DNA from: Sulfurihydrogenibium azorense Az-Fu1
Lineage (GTDB): Bacteria; Aquificota; Aquificia; Aquificales; Hydrogenothermaceae
Direction of reading: 5' to 3'
Assembly (NCBI RefSeq): GCF_000021545.1
Contig: NC_012438.1
Location: forward strand, 496,001 to 560,000
DNA: 64,000 nt
The notes beneath the pieces were generated by a model, which was given only the letters and a program-made list of their open reading frames with translations, was not told where the DNA came from and made no database searches. This document shows positions 1 through 8,769 of the stretch, piece after piece; within the stretch, counting starts at the first letter, position 1; the number at the start of each line of letters is the position of its first letter. The position numbers and the translations under genes are program-made.

Positions 1-1055
1 CTGCTGTCATAAGAGACCAGATAAAAGCCATAGAAACGGTCATAAGAAAGCAAGAAGTGTTAGGTATTCCTATTCAAGAAGCTGATGTATTTTACTTTAT
101 TGATAAAAGAGTATTTCTCATAGTTGTAAGGGGTCATACTATAATAGGTAAAGAGGAGCTAAGAATATCTAACCAAGATTTTGAAGAAGGAAGTGAAGTT
201 TTTGTTTTAACTTCTTACTATGAAAACAACTATATCCCTGAAAAGATAATCTTAAATAAAAAGGTACAAGATATTGATAACTTGAAACAGTGGCTTTATC
301 AAAGTAAAGGTAAGAAAGTTGAGATAGATTTTGCAATTCTACCCCAGATTAAAAATTTTATAGACCGGAATATAAATATAGCAGATTTAGAAACTTTAAA
401 AGAAGTGTTTGAAAAAACTTTTAATTTCCCACTTCCAAGAAGGATAGAATGTTTTGATATATCACACCTACAGGGAGAGTTTACTGTTGGGTCTTGCGTT
501 GTTTGGGAAGATGGTTATATGAACAAAAAAGAGTACAGAAGGTTTAAAGTAAAAACCGTTGATAAGGTTGATGATTATGCCTCTTTAAGAGAAGTCCTTA
601 CAAGAAGATTTAGAAAGTATTTAGAGATGGAAAATCCTCCCCAGCTGATTTTAATAGACGGTGGCAAAGGTCAACTCTCCCAAGGAATAGAAGTTAGGGA
701 GAAGTTAGGTTTGAATATAAAGGTATTTTCTATAGCAAAAAAAGAAGAAATACTTTACACCGATGATGGGAAAGAGATAAAACTTTTTGATAGTTTACCA
801 CTTTTAAAACTTTTTACTCAACTTCGGGATGAAGCCCACAGGTTCGCAATTAGCTACAATAGAAAGTTAAGAGAAAAAGAAGGATTAAAAAGTATTTTAG
901 ATAACATAGAAGGGATAGGAGAAAAAAGAAAAGAAGTACTTTACAGAACTTACAAAACCCTTGACAACATCTTGAAAGCTCCTGATGAAGAGTTGAAAAA
1001 GTTGGGTATACCTACCTCCGTTGCCCAGAAGATAAAGGAGTATCTAAATTCTTAA
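1..1055 (+). CDS. uvrC: UvrABC excinuclease subunit C, C-terminal part (5' end outside window)
   Basis: UvrC makes both incisions around bulky DNA lesions after UvrAB loading. The frame (first full codon at base 3) is open to the left edge, so the N-terminal GIY-YIG nuclease is missing here. The first residues (RDQIKAIE) fit the end of the UVR UvrB-binding helix pair. The RNase H-like C-terminal nuclease follows, with the motifs ECFDISH, LILIDGGKGQ and DEAHRFAI, and then a helix-hairpin-helix (IEGIGEKRKEVL) near the C-terminus. The first in-frame GTG (base 57) is internal and not the start. The gene ends TAA, overlapping the convergent ftsI 3' end by 44 bp. Confidence 0.96.
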   Translation, partial: AVIRDQIKAIETVIRKQEVLGIPIQEADVFYFIDKRVFLIVVRGHTIIGKEELRISNQDFEEGSEVFVLTSYYENNYIPEKIILNKKVQDIDNLKQWLYQSKGKKVEIDFAILPQIKNFIDRNINIADLETLKEVFEKTFNFPLPRRIECFDISHLQGEFTVGSCVVWEDGYMNKKEYRRFKVKTVDKVDDYASLREVLTRRFRKYLEMENPPQLILIDGGKGQLSQGIEVREKLGLNIKVFSIAKKEEILYTDDGKEIKLFDSLPLLKLFTQLRDEAHRFAISYNRKLREKEGLKSILDNIEGIGEKRKEVLYRTYKTLDNILKAPDEELKKLGIPTSVAQKIKEYLNS

Positions 1056-2736
1056 CTTTATCAGGTTTTTGTTTATAGTAAAACATAATCCTATCAACTA
1101 AGTTTTTTAAAACTGTTGCAGAAACTCCACCTCCACCTATATGTTCTCCCGTAAATTTGGGTTTTGGCTCGTTAGCAAATACTACAACTGTAAACATTGG
1201 CTTTTCTACAGGGAAAAAGCCAGCAAACCAAGTGTACCACTTTGTGTTAGATAGTGCCTTTATAGTAGGGTCGTACTTTTGAGCTGTACCAGTTTTTCCA
1301 GCGATTGTAAAAAAGTCTGATTTTCCAGATTTAGCCGTTCCATCTTCTACAACAAGTTTTAATATTGGTTTTATCTTTTCTATACTTTCATCACTTAAAA
1401 CTTTCTTAACAACCTGTGGCTGAAAAACTTTAACGTAATTGCCCGAATCATCAGTTAAACCTTTTAAGAGCATTGGTTTTACTAAGTATCCACCGTTTGC
1501 AAAAGCTGAGTAAGCAACACCTACCTGTAAGACAGTTGCAGTCCAGTTCTGACCTATAGAGGCGTAGGCTATGTTAACTGGTCTGTAATCTTCCTTTAAA
1601 GACCCGCTTGCTTCCCCCGGGAATATACCAGTTTTCTGACCAAATCCTAAATCTCTTAGTTTTTTATAAACTGACTTTGGGTCTAACCTTAATGCTATCT
1701 TTATTGCTCCAACGTTAGAAGAGTGCTGAATTATCTGAGCAGGAGTTAAAAGACCAAATTTTTTATGGTCTCTTATCCTTATACCATCTACGTATATGGA
1801 ACCATTTTGACAGTCTATTATCTCATTTAGATTAACCTTTTTCTCATCTATAGCCTCTGCTAAAAATATAGGTTTTGCAACAGAACCAACTTCATAAGCG
1901 TGCTGAAAAACGATATTTTTCCTGTACTTGAAAGCTTGATAGTTGTTAGGGTCATAGTTAGGGTAAGACGCAGCTGCTAGTATCTCACCTGTGTAAGGGT
2001 TCATTATCAAAACAGCAGCTTCTAACGGATTTCTTTCTTGGACTAACTCCATTAAAGAATCTTCTGCTATGTGCTGAACATTCATATCTATAGTCAAAAC
2101 TGCATTGTAAGTTTTTTTCTGGATATCAGCTTTTTCAATTGCTATTAGATTCCCTTTTGCATCTTTTAAAAATCTAAGTTTAGCTTTTCCCCCACCTAAA
2201 TAGTCGTTAAGTTGGTATTCCATACCTTCAAGTCCTAGTCCTGTTTTTTTACTGACAAAACCTATAACGTTTCCTGCAGTAAACCCAAAAGGATAAAATC
2301 TCATGCTATTGTCTAAAATTCCGATATTCCATTCCTTTAAATCAAACCTTAGTTTTTCTAACTGAGGTCTTAAGGATTTATCTACATTTGTAGCAATTAT
2401 AGTGTAGTTTTTTCTCTCATATAGTACTTTTCTTAAATCTTCATATGGAATCTTTAAAAGAAGTGAGAGCTGTTTTGCTGTATTTTCTTTGTCTTTTATG
2501 TATTTTGGAATAACGTAAACTGAAAGTGTTGGAATACTTATTGCTGCAAATTTTCCATTTCTATCAAAGATAGTACCTCTTGGTAAAATTATCTCTTCTT
2601 CTTGATAGTACTGTTTTTCTATTCTTTTTTGAAACTCTTCTCTTTCAAAGACCTGTATCTGCAAAATTCTACCAAGTGCTATTAAAAATGAGAATGAGAG
2701 TATAAAGAGAACAAAGTAAGTCTTTTTTTCACTCAT
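1012..2736 (-). CDS. ftsI: Penicillin-binding protein FtsI (PBP3), septal transpeptidase
   Basis: Class B PBP that cross-links septal peptidoglycan together with FtsW. The 574-residue protein has an N-terminal membrane anchor (about residues 7-27), a pedestal/dimerisation domain (RGTIFDRNG near residue 55), and a transpeptidase domain with all three active-site motifs: SVAK (about 285), SSN (about 340) and KTGTAQ (about 480). It overlaps the end of ftsL by 8 bp, giving the standard rsmH-ftsL-ftsI order of the division and cell-wall cluster, and it is the last gene of that block. An spoVD-type role is unlikely, since there is no PASTA domain. Confidence 0.95.
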   Translation of the reverse strand: MSEKKTYFVLFILSFSFLIALGRILQIQVFEREEFQKRIEKQYYQEEEIILPRGTIFDRNGKFAAISIPTLSVYVIPKYIKDKENTAKQLSLLLKIPYEDLRKVLYERKNYTIIATNVDKSLRPQLEKLRFDLKEWNIGILDNSMRFYPFGFTAGNVIGFVSKKTGLGLEGMEYQLNDYLGGGKAKLRFLKDAKGNLIAIEKADIQKKTYNAVLTIDMNVQHIAEDSLMELVQERNPLEAAVLIMNPYTGEILAAASYPNYDPNNYQAFKYRKNIVFQHAYEVGSVAKPIFLAEAIDEKKVNLNEIIDCQNGSIYVDGIRIRDHKKFGLLTPAQIIQHSSNVGAIKIALRLDPKSVYKKLRDLGFGQKTGIFPGEASGSLKEDYRPVNIAYASIGQNWTATVLQVGVAYSAFANGGYLVKPMLLKGLTDDSGNYVKVFQPQVVKKVLSDESIEKIKPILKLVVEDGTAKSGKSDFFTIAGKTGTAQKYDPTIKALSNTKWYTWFAGFFPVEKPMFTVVVFANEPKPKFTGEHIGGGGVSATVLKNLVDRIMFYYKQKPDKVKNLDTPLSSGQRR

Positions 2737-3049
2737 TTACATCTATGAATCTAACCTGGTTATAGTCTACCTTTTTCATACCACCTTCTTGTTTTGCTAT
2801 CTTACTTATTCTTTCAGGTGAAGAAAGGACTGTTATCTGATTTTTTAGTTTAAAGTTTTCTGCAATAAGGTAGTTTTTTTCAGCGTTTAACTTAACTATC
2901 TCGTTGTCTATTTTATAATTTAACTGGCTGTATAAAACTAATGCTAAAAGAGAAGTCATTATAACTAAAAGGCTAAGTTTATGCCTTGAAAGTCCTATTT
3001 TTACATCGTTTAAAACTTCATTTTTATTTAAAATTAACTCCTTTATCAT
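2729..3049 (-). CDS. ftsL: FtsL-like cell division protein
   Basis: A small bitopic protein of 106 residues: a basic N-terminus, one transmembrane helix (about residues 25-43, LSLLVIMTSLLALVLYSQL) and a heptad-rich periplasmic coiled coil (INxEIVKL-like to about residue 80). Sequence identity in this family is low, so the call rests on size, topology and position between rsmH and ftsI. FtsL forms the FtsQLB complex that activates FtsWI. Its ATG overlaps the rsmH stop (TAATG), so translation is probably coupled, and it overlaps ftsI by 8 bp. Confidence 0.8.
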   Translation of the reverse strand: MIKELILNKNEVLNDVKIGLSRHKLSLLVIMTSLLALVLYSQLNYKIDNEIVKLNAEKNYLIAENFKLKNQITVLSSPERISKIAKQEGGMKKVDYNQVRFIDVNE

Positions 3050-3930
3050 TACAACCTCCTTGCCACTCTCATCTTCGCACTTCTTGAAGCTGGATTTTCT
3101 CTAATTTCATCTTCCTTTGGCGTTATTGGTTTTTTCGTCAAAATATCTAAAAACTTTAATTCTTTGTACTTTTTAAATGTATTTTTAACTATTCGGTCTT
3201 CTAAAGAGTGGAAGGAGATAGTAATTATGATTCCTTCTTTTGATACTATATGAATTGCCTTTTCTAAAGCCTCCTCTATCTCTAATAACTCATTGTTTAC
3301 TTCTATTCTTATGGCTTGAAAAGTTTTTGTTGCAGGATGAATTCTTGAATGTCTTAAATTAGGAGGATAAGACCTATATACAATGTCTGCAAGTTCTTTT
3401 GTTGTTTCTATCTTTTTTTTCTTTCTATACTCTACTATATTCTTAGCTATTCTTTTTGCAAACTTTTCTTCACCGTATTTGGATATTATGTTAAAAAGGC
3501 GAGATTCTGGATAATAGTTAACAACATAGTAAGCTGTCAGCTCAGAAGATGTATCCATTCTCATATCTAAAGGTTCTTCCCTTTGAAATGAAAAACCTCT
3601 TGGAAGTTTAAGCTGAAAGTGAGACACACCAAAGTCAAATAAAATACCTACAACAGGATTTACATCTAAATCTTTTACAATTTTGTCTATATCTTTAAAA
3701 GAAGACTTTACTAAACTAAACCTTCCCTCAAAATCTTTTAGTCTTTCTTTTGCAACTTCTAAAGCGTAATCATCTTTATCTACACCTATTATTTTTAATT
3801 TTGGATTTTGCTTTAAAATAAGGTAGGAATGCCCACCTCCTCCCACTGTTGCATCTATAAAGTAACCCTCTTTTAAATCTTTTGTAAATTCTAATACTTC
3901 TCTATGTAATACAGAGTAATGTTCTACCAA
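3049..3930 (-). CDS. rsmH: 16S rRNA (cytosine-1402 N4)-methyltransferase RsmH
   Basis: RsmH (MraW) methylates N4 of C1402 in the 30S P site using SAM. The 293-residue protein shows the family signatures: HYSVLHREVLEF at the N-terminus, the SAM loop DATVGGGGHS (about 28-37), GILFDFGVSHFQL, the RGFSFQREEPLDMRMD segment, HPATKTFQAIRIEVN and ISFHSLEDRIVK. The start is TTG at 3930, directly after the TAA of the upstream MBL gene. Only a weak AAGG lies upstream, so initiation may depend on coupling. It is first of the rsmH-ftsL-ftsI group. mraZ is not beside it. Confidence 0.96.
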   Translation of the reverse strand: MVEHYSVLHREVLEFTKDLKEGYFIDATVGGGGHSYLILKQNPKLKIIGVDKDDYALEVAKERLKDFEGRFSLVKSSFKDIDKIVKDLDVNPVVGILFDFGVSHFQLKLPRGFSFQREEPLDMRMDTSSELTAYYVVNYYPESRLFNIISKYGEEKFAKRIAKNIVEYRKKKKIETTKELADIVYRSYPPNLRHSRIHPATKTFQAIRIEVNNELLEIEEALEKAIHIVSKEGIIITISFHSLEDRIVKNTFKKYKELKFLDILTKKPITPKEDEIRENPASRSAKMRVARRL

Positions 3931-4695
3931 TTACACTGTCAACCTTTTTGTAGGTATTTTGTAAACATCATCCATTATGTCAATGCCTGTCTCTAGTGTT
4001 TCAACCCAGTTTATAAATTTATTAACCATATCTTTACCTTTAAATATTGCTCCGTGTTGAGGAGCTATAATCTCTATATCTAACTGTCTTACCATTTTAG
4101 CCCAGTTTTTAAGTGCCCTTCCACTGTTTATATACCTTTTGTGAAAGCCTTCCATGTACTTTATGTGTTCTTCAAAGTTTTGGACGTACGTATAGTCTTG
4201 CCCTAAAGAAGCTCCAAGGTCTCCAGAGTAGAGTATCTTTGAAACTGGGTCGTAAACTTGAAAGTTTCCAGGGGAGTGAAGCCAGTGAGCAGGAAGTATA
4301 TAAAGGTCTGTATTACCAAGTTTTATTATCGCACCTTCATCGTCAAGACCTATTATTCTATCTACAACCAACCTATCAACCCCAAAGTGAGGTATGAATC
4401 TAAGCCACAGTTTAGATACAAGAGCATAAGCCTTTGTTGTCATAAGCCATCCGTTTGCAGCTGCAACTATATCAGGGTCTTGGTGGGAGAAAAATATCCA
4501 TTGAAGGTTATCGATACCTATAATAGTTCCTATTTCTTGAAGAAGGTGTTTGAATACTTTATGTCCTCCCGGGTCAAGTATCATACCTTTTCCACTGTCA
4601 ACGATAAGATGGACGTTAGCCTGAACCATCTCGCCGTGCCCAAAGTCTTCCAAGAGAATGTTTTTATGTGTACCGTTGTCAAATAAAGTTTCCAT
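3931..4695 (-). CDS. Metallo-beta-lactamase-fold protein of the flavodiiron (ODP) type, without flavodoxin domain
   Basis: About 254 residues resembling the N-terminal diiron domain of flavodiiron proteins. Visible landmarks are LDPGG, the metal loop SHQDPD (about residues 70-77), LPAHWLHSPGNF, LYSGDLGAS and PQHGAIF. There is no flavodoxin domain, so this is a stand-alone 'oxygen-binding diiron protein' form. The usual HxExDH motif reads HQDPDI here, so one canonical ligand is changed. Two in-frame ATGs exist, at 4701 and 4695. GGAGG at 4702-4706 abuts the first and is six bases from the second, so 4695 is preferred. Substrate unknown; oxygen or NO reduction, or a hydrolase role, are possible. 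Confidence 0.75.
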   Translation of the reverse strand: METLFDNGTHKNILLEDFGHGEMVQANVHLIVDSGKGMILDPGGHKVFKHLLQEIGTIIGIDNLQWIFFSHQDPDIVAAANGWLMTTKAYALVSKLWLRFIPHFGVDRLVVDRIIGLDDEGAIIKLGNTDLYILPAHWLHSPGNFQVYDPVSKILYSGDLGASLGQDYTYVQNFEEHIKYMEGFHKRYINSGRALKNWAKMVRQLDIEIIAPQHGAIFKGKDMVNKFINWVETLETGIDIMDDVYKIPTKRLTV

Positions 4696-5152
4696 CCACA
4701 TCCTCCTTTCTTTTCATAAAGTTAATAACCCTTTCGTCAATTTTAAAAAGTTCATCAAATAAAAAATACTCTAATTTTGATTTTTTTCTATTTTTTTTAT
4801 AAAGTAGCTCTGATACTTCTTGATACTCTTTTACATACTTGTAAAAAAAAGGTCTTCCTAAACTATCCCTAAATCCTGCTAAAATTATTCCTGTAAGTAA
4901 AAGGTCTATATCTATCGTTGGGTAGTTATCGTACACACACAAAGCCAAAGATCCGACGGAAGCTGTCCTTTCTAATATACCGTGTTGGTAGTTTCTTGCT
5001 TTTTTATCTTTTGCTTTTTCAAAAAGCTCCACCATGTCTTTATTCTCAAATATTTGATTTAAAATCTCTTTATACTTTGGCTTTTTGATATTGCTTTTTA
5101 TCACTTCTATCTGGTGCCATAAAAAGTCCAAAGCGTACGGGCTTTTATTCAC
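4679..5152 (-). CDS. Degenerate HD-domain-like protein of unknown function
   Basis: 157 residues, not firmly recognised. The middle (about residues 50-95) resembles HD-domain phosphohydrolases: HGILERTASVGSLA followed by YPTIDIDLLLTGIILAGF is laid out like the GLLEHTxSV ... DLLLxGALLHDIG segments of YhaM-type proteins. The central histidine reads R, and the HD pair that gives the family its name reads GF. It would therefore be a catalytically dead relative. The C-terminus is lysine-rich. It overlaps the PpiD-like gene by 8 bp and the MBL gene by 17 bp, so it is co-transcribed with both. It could also be a helical protein with chance resemblance. Confidence 0.55.
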   Translation of the reverse strand: MNKSPYALDFLWHQIEVIKSNIKKPKYKEILNQIFENKDMVELFEKAKDKKARNYQHGILERTASVGSLALCVYDNYPTIDIDLLLTGIILAGFRDSLGRPFFYKYVKEYQEVSELLYKKNRKKSKLEYFLFDELFKIDERVINFMKRKEDVDGNFI

Positions 5153-6515
5153 TTTCTAACAACCTCTTGTTTATCTTGATTTTTGCCTTCTTTTTCAGGT
5201 TGTCTACGTACATCTTATATATATCGTTAAATTTTTGAGCTTTAATCATAGGTACTATGGTCTTTTTCATCTCTTCCATCTTATCTTTATCTGGTTCAGT
5301 AAGTTGAGAAAGTTTAAATATTAAAACACCTTCTTCAGTATTTATCGGTTTAGATGTTTCTCCTACTTTTAGTCTGGTTATACTACTTAAACTGTCTGCT
5401 TTTACTCCATACTTAACTACAAACTCCTGTATAGTCATATCAGAAATTTGATTTTTTTCTACAGGATTGTTTGAAAGCAGAGCTGTTATATCTGTTGTTT
5501 TATGTAATTGATCCACTACTTTTTGATACTCTTGTCTTTTTAACTTCTCTGTAATTTCTGTTTTTATCTCTTCAAAAGGTTTTGATTGTGAGACATCACC
5601 TTTATAGATACCTATGTAATACCCATCGTTTGTTTTAGAAAAGGAGACTTTTTTGTCTTTTGAAAGGGATAACACATCCTGAGGTACGTTTTCTGGCTTT
5701 TTATCTTCGTAAACTTCACCGTCAAAGATTTTTTCTACTTCTTGTGGTATATTTGTTATATTCCCAGTTTTAGCTTTTGTAAATAAATCTTTTGCTATAA
5801 TTTCTGCCTTTTCCTGTCCTAACTTGTTTATATCTATTTTATAAATCTCTACTTTCTTTCCCTCTTTTACTGTGTAATCACTTTTATGTTTTTCGTAGTA
5901 ATCTTTTATCATCTGGTCTGTGATTGTAGGTTCTTTTGGCTTTATTAACGTTACCTCTCCTGATATTCTTGTAAGTTGTTTTTTTGTAAATGTTTCTACT
6001 TCTTCATCAGACACGTACAACGTTGATAGTAATATAGACCTTAGGTTGTTTACTGTGATCTGTTTTTGAAGTATTGATTCAAAACCTTCCGGTGTTAAAC
6101 CTAAAGAGTTTATAATCTGAATGTAAGTGTTTTTATCAAACTTTCCGTTTACTTGGAAAGCTGGAATGTTTAGGAGTTCTTCTTTAACTTGCTCTTTTGT
6201 TGCTACTATACCTTCTTTCTCAGCTTCTTGATATAGAAGCTCGTTTTCTATAAGGGTTTCTATAGCTTGTTTTGCTATCTCTTTTTTAAAGGGAGTAATA
6301 TCTATATCTTGATTTTGTAAATTCCTTCCAATCATCTCATAAGTATAGTTAAACTCGTACATAGGTATCTCTCTACCGTTTACCTCTGCAGCTCCGTATA
6401 TCTCTCCACTTAGTTTGTATATTATAACTGCAACTATTGAAGTAGCCACAAAAGCAAAAGCTGTTATGTATAAAACAATATTTTTCCACTTTGAGCCTGC
6501 AATTTTAGTAAACAA
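5145..6515 (-). CDS. PpiD/SurA-like membrane-anchored periplasmic chaperone
   Basis: 456 residues: a short cytoplasmic N-terminus, one transmembrane helix (about residues 13-33), then a SurA-N-type chaperone region (NGREIPMYEFNYTYEMIGR through about residue 180). A parvulin-like segment follows (about 200-320) and a second degenerate one before the lysine-rich tail. The topology fits PpiD, a periplasmic folding helper anchored at the Sec exit site. Canonical parvulin active-site residues are not obvious, so isomerase activity is uncertain. It is first in a minus-strand operon leading to the division genes, divergent from ispA with a 44-bp spacer. Confidence 0.8.
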   Translation of the reverse strand: MFTKIAGSKWKNIVLYITAFAFVATSIVAVIIYKLSGEIYGAAEVNGREIPMYEFNYTYEMIGRNLQNQDIDITPFKKEIAKQAIETLIENELLYQEAEKEGIVATKEQVKEELLNIPAFQVNGKFDKNTYIQIINSLGLTPEGFESILQKQITVNNLRSILLSTLYVSDEEVETFTKKQLTRISGEVTLIKPKEPTITDQMIKDYYEKHKSDYTVKEGKKVEIYKIDINKLGQEKAEIIAKDLFTKAKTGNITNIPQEVEKIFDGEVYEDKKPENVPQDVLSLSKDKKVSFSKTNDGYYIGIYKGDVSQSKPFEEIKTEITEKLKRQEYQKVVDQLHKTTDITALLSNNPVEKNQISDMTIQEFVVKYGVKADSLSSITRLKVGETSKPINTEEGVLIFKLSQLTEPDKDKMEEMKKTIVPMIKAQKFNDIYKMYVDNLKKKAKIKINKRLLESE

Positions 6516-6547
6516 GCTTTACTCCTTAAAATTTTTAAAGAATATTA

Positions 6548-6559
6548 TATAATATTTAC
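6548..6559 (+). promoter_or_regulatory. -10 element of ispA, possible leaderless start
   Basis: TATAAT at 6548-6553 lies six bases before the ispA ATG at 6560. Normal spacing would put transcription start at or within a base or two of the ATG. No Shine-Dalgarno sequence is visible upstream of the ATG. The -35 region is weak (CTTAAA near 6525-6530). This fits a leaderless transcript, but no start site has been mapped. Confidence 0.5.
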
Positions 6560-7426
6560 ATGACTGATATTAAAATCTACCTAAAACAAAAAGCTGAGCT
6601 TATAAACACGTATCTAAAAAACCTTATCCCAAAAGGAACACCTAAAGAACTTTTTGATGCTATGGAATATTCTCTAACAGTAGGTGGTAAAAGGATAAGA
6701 CCTATTTTGATTATAGAGTCTTCCAAAGCAGTAAATCCAGATGTTGATATTGAAGATTTTATAGATGTTGCTTTAAGTGTTGAGTTTATACATACCTACT
6801 CTCTTATCCACGATGACCTACCTGCTATGGATGATGATGACCTAAGAAGAGGTAAACCTACCTGTCATAAAGTTTTTGGGGAAGCTATAGCAATCTTAGC
6901 TGGGGATGGACTTCTTACCTACGCTTTTGAACTAATAAGTGGTAATCAAAAGATAACTCCTGATAAACTGCTGAAAGTTATAAACGTAATATCAAACAGT
7001 GTTGGTGTTTACGGGATGGTTGGTGGTCAGGCAGGAGATATTTTAGAAAATTTTAAAGATATAGACTTTATCCACACTCATAAAACAGCAAAGTTTATAT
7101 CTGGATGCTGTCAGGTAGGTGGTATTTTAGCTGGAGCTTCAAAGAAAGAAATTGAAAATTTAAAAAATTACGGACTTTATATAGGAATTGCTTTTCAAAT
7201 ATGGGATGATATACTTGATGAGATAGGAGATGAAGAAAAAGTTGGAAAAAAACTTCACAAAGACAAAGAAAAAAACAAGATAACTTATCCTTCTGTTTAT
7301 GGACTTGATAATTCAATAAAAATGGCTAAAGATTACGTTGAAAAGGCAAAACAAGAAGTTAAATATTTAAAAAATCCTGATATACTAATATCCATAGCAG
7401 ATTACATAGTAAGCAGAGAACTTTAA
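6560..7426 (+). CDS. ispA: Polyprenyl (farnesyl/geranylgeranyl) diphosphate synthase
   Basis: Trans-prenyltransferase that condenses IPP onto allylic diphosphates. The 288-residue protein carries the first aspartate-rich motif in its bacterial insert form ([15 protein letters not shown], about 82-96), GGKRIRPIL upstream, [16 protein letters not shown] and the second aspartate-rich motif FQIWDDILD (about 215). The residues before the first DDxxD fit a short-chain (C15/C20) enzyme, but chain length cannot be fixed from sequence alone. dxs and ispF of the same pathway lie elsewhere in this window. queF follows 13 bp downstream. Confidence 0.93.
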   Translation: MTDIKIYLKQKAELINTYLKNLIPKGTPKELFDAMEYSLTVGGKRIRPILIIESSKAVNPDVDIEDFIDVALSVEFIHTYSLIHDDLPAMDDDDLRRGKPTCHKVFGEAIAILAGDGLLTYAFELISGNQKITPDKLLKVINVISNSVGVYGMVGGQAGDILENFKDIDFIHTHKTAKFISGCCQVGGILAGASKKEIENLKNYGLYIGIAFQIWDDILDEIGDEEKVGKKLHKDKEKNKITYPSVYGLDNSIKMAKDYVEKAKQEVKYLKNPDILISIADYIVSREL

Positions 7427-7439
7427 AAAGAGGTGGTGC

Positions 7440-7811
7440 ATGAAATACGGAGAAAAAGAGATATTAGAATCTAAATTAGAGCCTTGGCCAAATCCTTATC
7501 CTGATAGGAATTATACTATAGAGATAACCTTTCCAGAGTTTTCATGTCTTTGCCCAAGGTCAGGCTATCCTGATTACGCTACTATAAAAATAACTTACAT
7601 ACCAGACCAGTATATAGTAGAACTAAAATCATTAAAGCTTTACTTAAATAAGTATAGGAATCAGTATATATCCCACGAAGAAGCTACGAACAAGATATAC
7701 GAAGATTTATACAATCTTTTAAAGCCAAGGAAGTTGCAAGTTATAGGAGATTGGAATCCAAGGGGTAATGTAAAAACGATTATAAAAGTAAGTAGTGAAG
7801 ATAATCCTTAA
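7440..7811 (+). CDS. queF: NADPH-dependent 7-cyano-7-deazaguanine (preQ0) reductase QueF
   Basis: QueF reduces the nitrile of preQ0 to the amine preQ1 in queuosine tRNA modification. At 123 residues this is the unimodal short form. The active-site cysteine lies in [12 protein letters not shown], and the family segment [16 protein letters not shown] and the substrate-binding E of [14 protein letters not shown] are present. It starts with ATG 13 bp after ispA, preceded by AGAGGTGG, so the two probably share a transcript. Its stop overlaps the end of the convergent TPR gene by 4 bp. Confidence 0.94.
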   Translation: MKYGEKEILESKLEPWPNPYPDRNYTIEITFPEFSCLCPRSGYPDYATIKITYIPDQYIVELKSLKLYLNKYRNQYISHEEATNKIYEDLYNLLKPRKLQVIGDWNPRGNVKTIIKVSSEDNP

Positions 7812-8251
7812 CGGTTATTTAGTTTCTCTAATATTTTTCTATAGGTGTCTTCATAGTTAGGGTCTTTTTTAATGGAAAAAGCTTCTTCTATGTACTTTTT
7901 AGCTTCTTCGTACCTACCAAGTTCGTATAAAACATAGGCTAAGTTGTTTAACGTGTCTGGGTTTCTTTCCTTCTCTAAAGATTTTAAATAGTATTCTACT
8001 GCTTTTTCTTTTTGACCCATTTTATAGTATAGATTCCCAAGATTAAAGTAAGGTAAGTACCAGTTTTTATCTTTGCTTATAGCTTTTTTATACTCTTTTT
8101 CTGCTAAATCAAATTTTCCTTTTTTTTCATAGATAACTCCTAAATCGTTATGCTCAGAGGCTGATAACGGGTCATCATATACAACAATTTTAGGAATAGA
8201 ACAAGATAATATAAAAAAGCCTAATAAAATTGCAATAAAACTCTTTCTCAT
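7808..8251 (-). CDS. TPR-repeat lipoprotein (split PA2778 C-terminal half)
   Basis: 147 residues with a signal peptide ending in a lipobox-like ILSC (Cys about residue 17), then three tetratricopeptide repeats (from [29 protein letters not shown] onward, then [16 protein letters not shown] and [16 protein letters not shown]). It follows the C39-peptidase gene with a 4-bp overlap. In the PA2778 family one polypeptide has a C39-like domain followed by TPRs; here the two halves are separate genes next to a PA2779-like gene. Probably a membrane-anchored scaffold in the periplasm; partner unknown. Confidence 0.8.
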   Translation of the reverse strand: MRKSFIAILLGFFILSCSIPKIVVYDDPLSASEHNDLGVIYEKKGKFDLAEKEYKKAISKDKNWYLPYFNLGNLYYKMGQKEKAVEYYLKSLEKERNPDTLNNLAYVLYELGRYEEAKKYIEEAFSIKKDPNYEDTYRKILEKLNNR

Positions 8252-8736
8252 TTGTAAATCACCAAAATAGTTTTTCCAAGTTTATTCCATTTTTTTTCAA
8301 AATCTTCGTAAGGAATAAAAACTTTTTCTTCATACCCAGAATGTACAAAAAATCCTTTATCGTTGTATCCAACAATTACAACGTAATGAGGTTGAGAGAT
8401 AATCCAAAAACCTAAATCTATCAACGCAATTACGGGTTTTTTTTCGTCTATAAATACTTTTATTTCATCAATATTAGATTTTTTTAAAACTGTTTTAAAA
8501 CCTTTAGATTTAGCAAAGTCTTCTAAATCTGTTATTAAGGCACCTTTTAACTTTGGATTGTAAACTTCTTTTCCAATATCTTCTTGAGGTATATCTATTC
8601 CATAAAATTTAAACACAGAAGATAGAGAAGCTGGGCCACAAAATTCATCTTTTTGTTTTACAAAAGGAACGTCTAAAAGGACTTGACCATAAGATACATT
8701 AAATAAAAATAAAATAACAAAAAAAATTTTTTTCAT
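8248..8736 (-). CDS. Exported C39-family cysteine peptidase-like protein (PA2778 type)
   Basis: 162 residues with an N-terminal signal peptide (KKIFFVILFLFNVSYG), then a papain-like C39 domain: VPFVKQKDEFCGPASLSSVF gives the catalytic Cys (about residue 33), and QPHYVVIVGYND gives the His (about 117), with an Asp/Asn expected in the following strand. There is no ABC transporter, so it is not a bacteriocin-exporter peptidase. It sits between a PA2779-like gene and a TPR lipoprotein gene, matching the conserved PA2778/PA2779 neighbourhood. Substrate unknown. A hairpin lies just upstream of its ATG. Confidence 0.82.
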   Translation of the reverse strand: MKKIFFVILFLFNVSYGQVLLDVPFVKQKDEFCGPASLSSVFKFYGIDIPQEDIGKEVYNPKLKGALITDLEDFAKSKGFKTVLKKSNIDEIKVFIDEKKPVIALIDLGFWIISQPHYVVIVGYNDKGFFVHSGYEEKVFIPYEDFEKKWNKLGKTILVIYK

Positions 8737-8745
8737 AATTTTTAA

Positions 8746-8763
8746 AGGGAGGCAAACCTCCCT
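8746..8763 (-). terminator. Intergenic hairpin between PA2779-like gene and C39 gene
   Basis: A perfect 7-bp inverted repeat, AGGGAGG / CCTCCCT, with a 4-base loop lies in the 33-bp gap between the two genes. Read on the minus strand it is followed by TTTAAAAATT and then the C39 ATG. The run of T is short, so this may be a partial terminator or attenuator that lowers expression of the peptidase, or a structure affecting its translation. The upstream arm of the stem contains the only GGAGG-like sequence before the start. Confidence 0.5.
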
Positions 8764-8769
8764 ACTATG

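Noticed and set aside
4113..4686. Two plus-strand ORFs of 94 and 142 codons inside the MBL gene
   Set aside because: They lie antisense to a well-supported gene, lack ribosome sites and have shadow-like composition.
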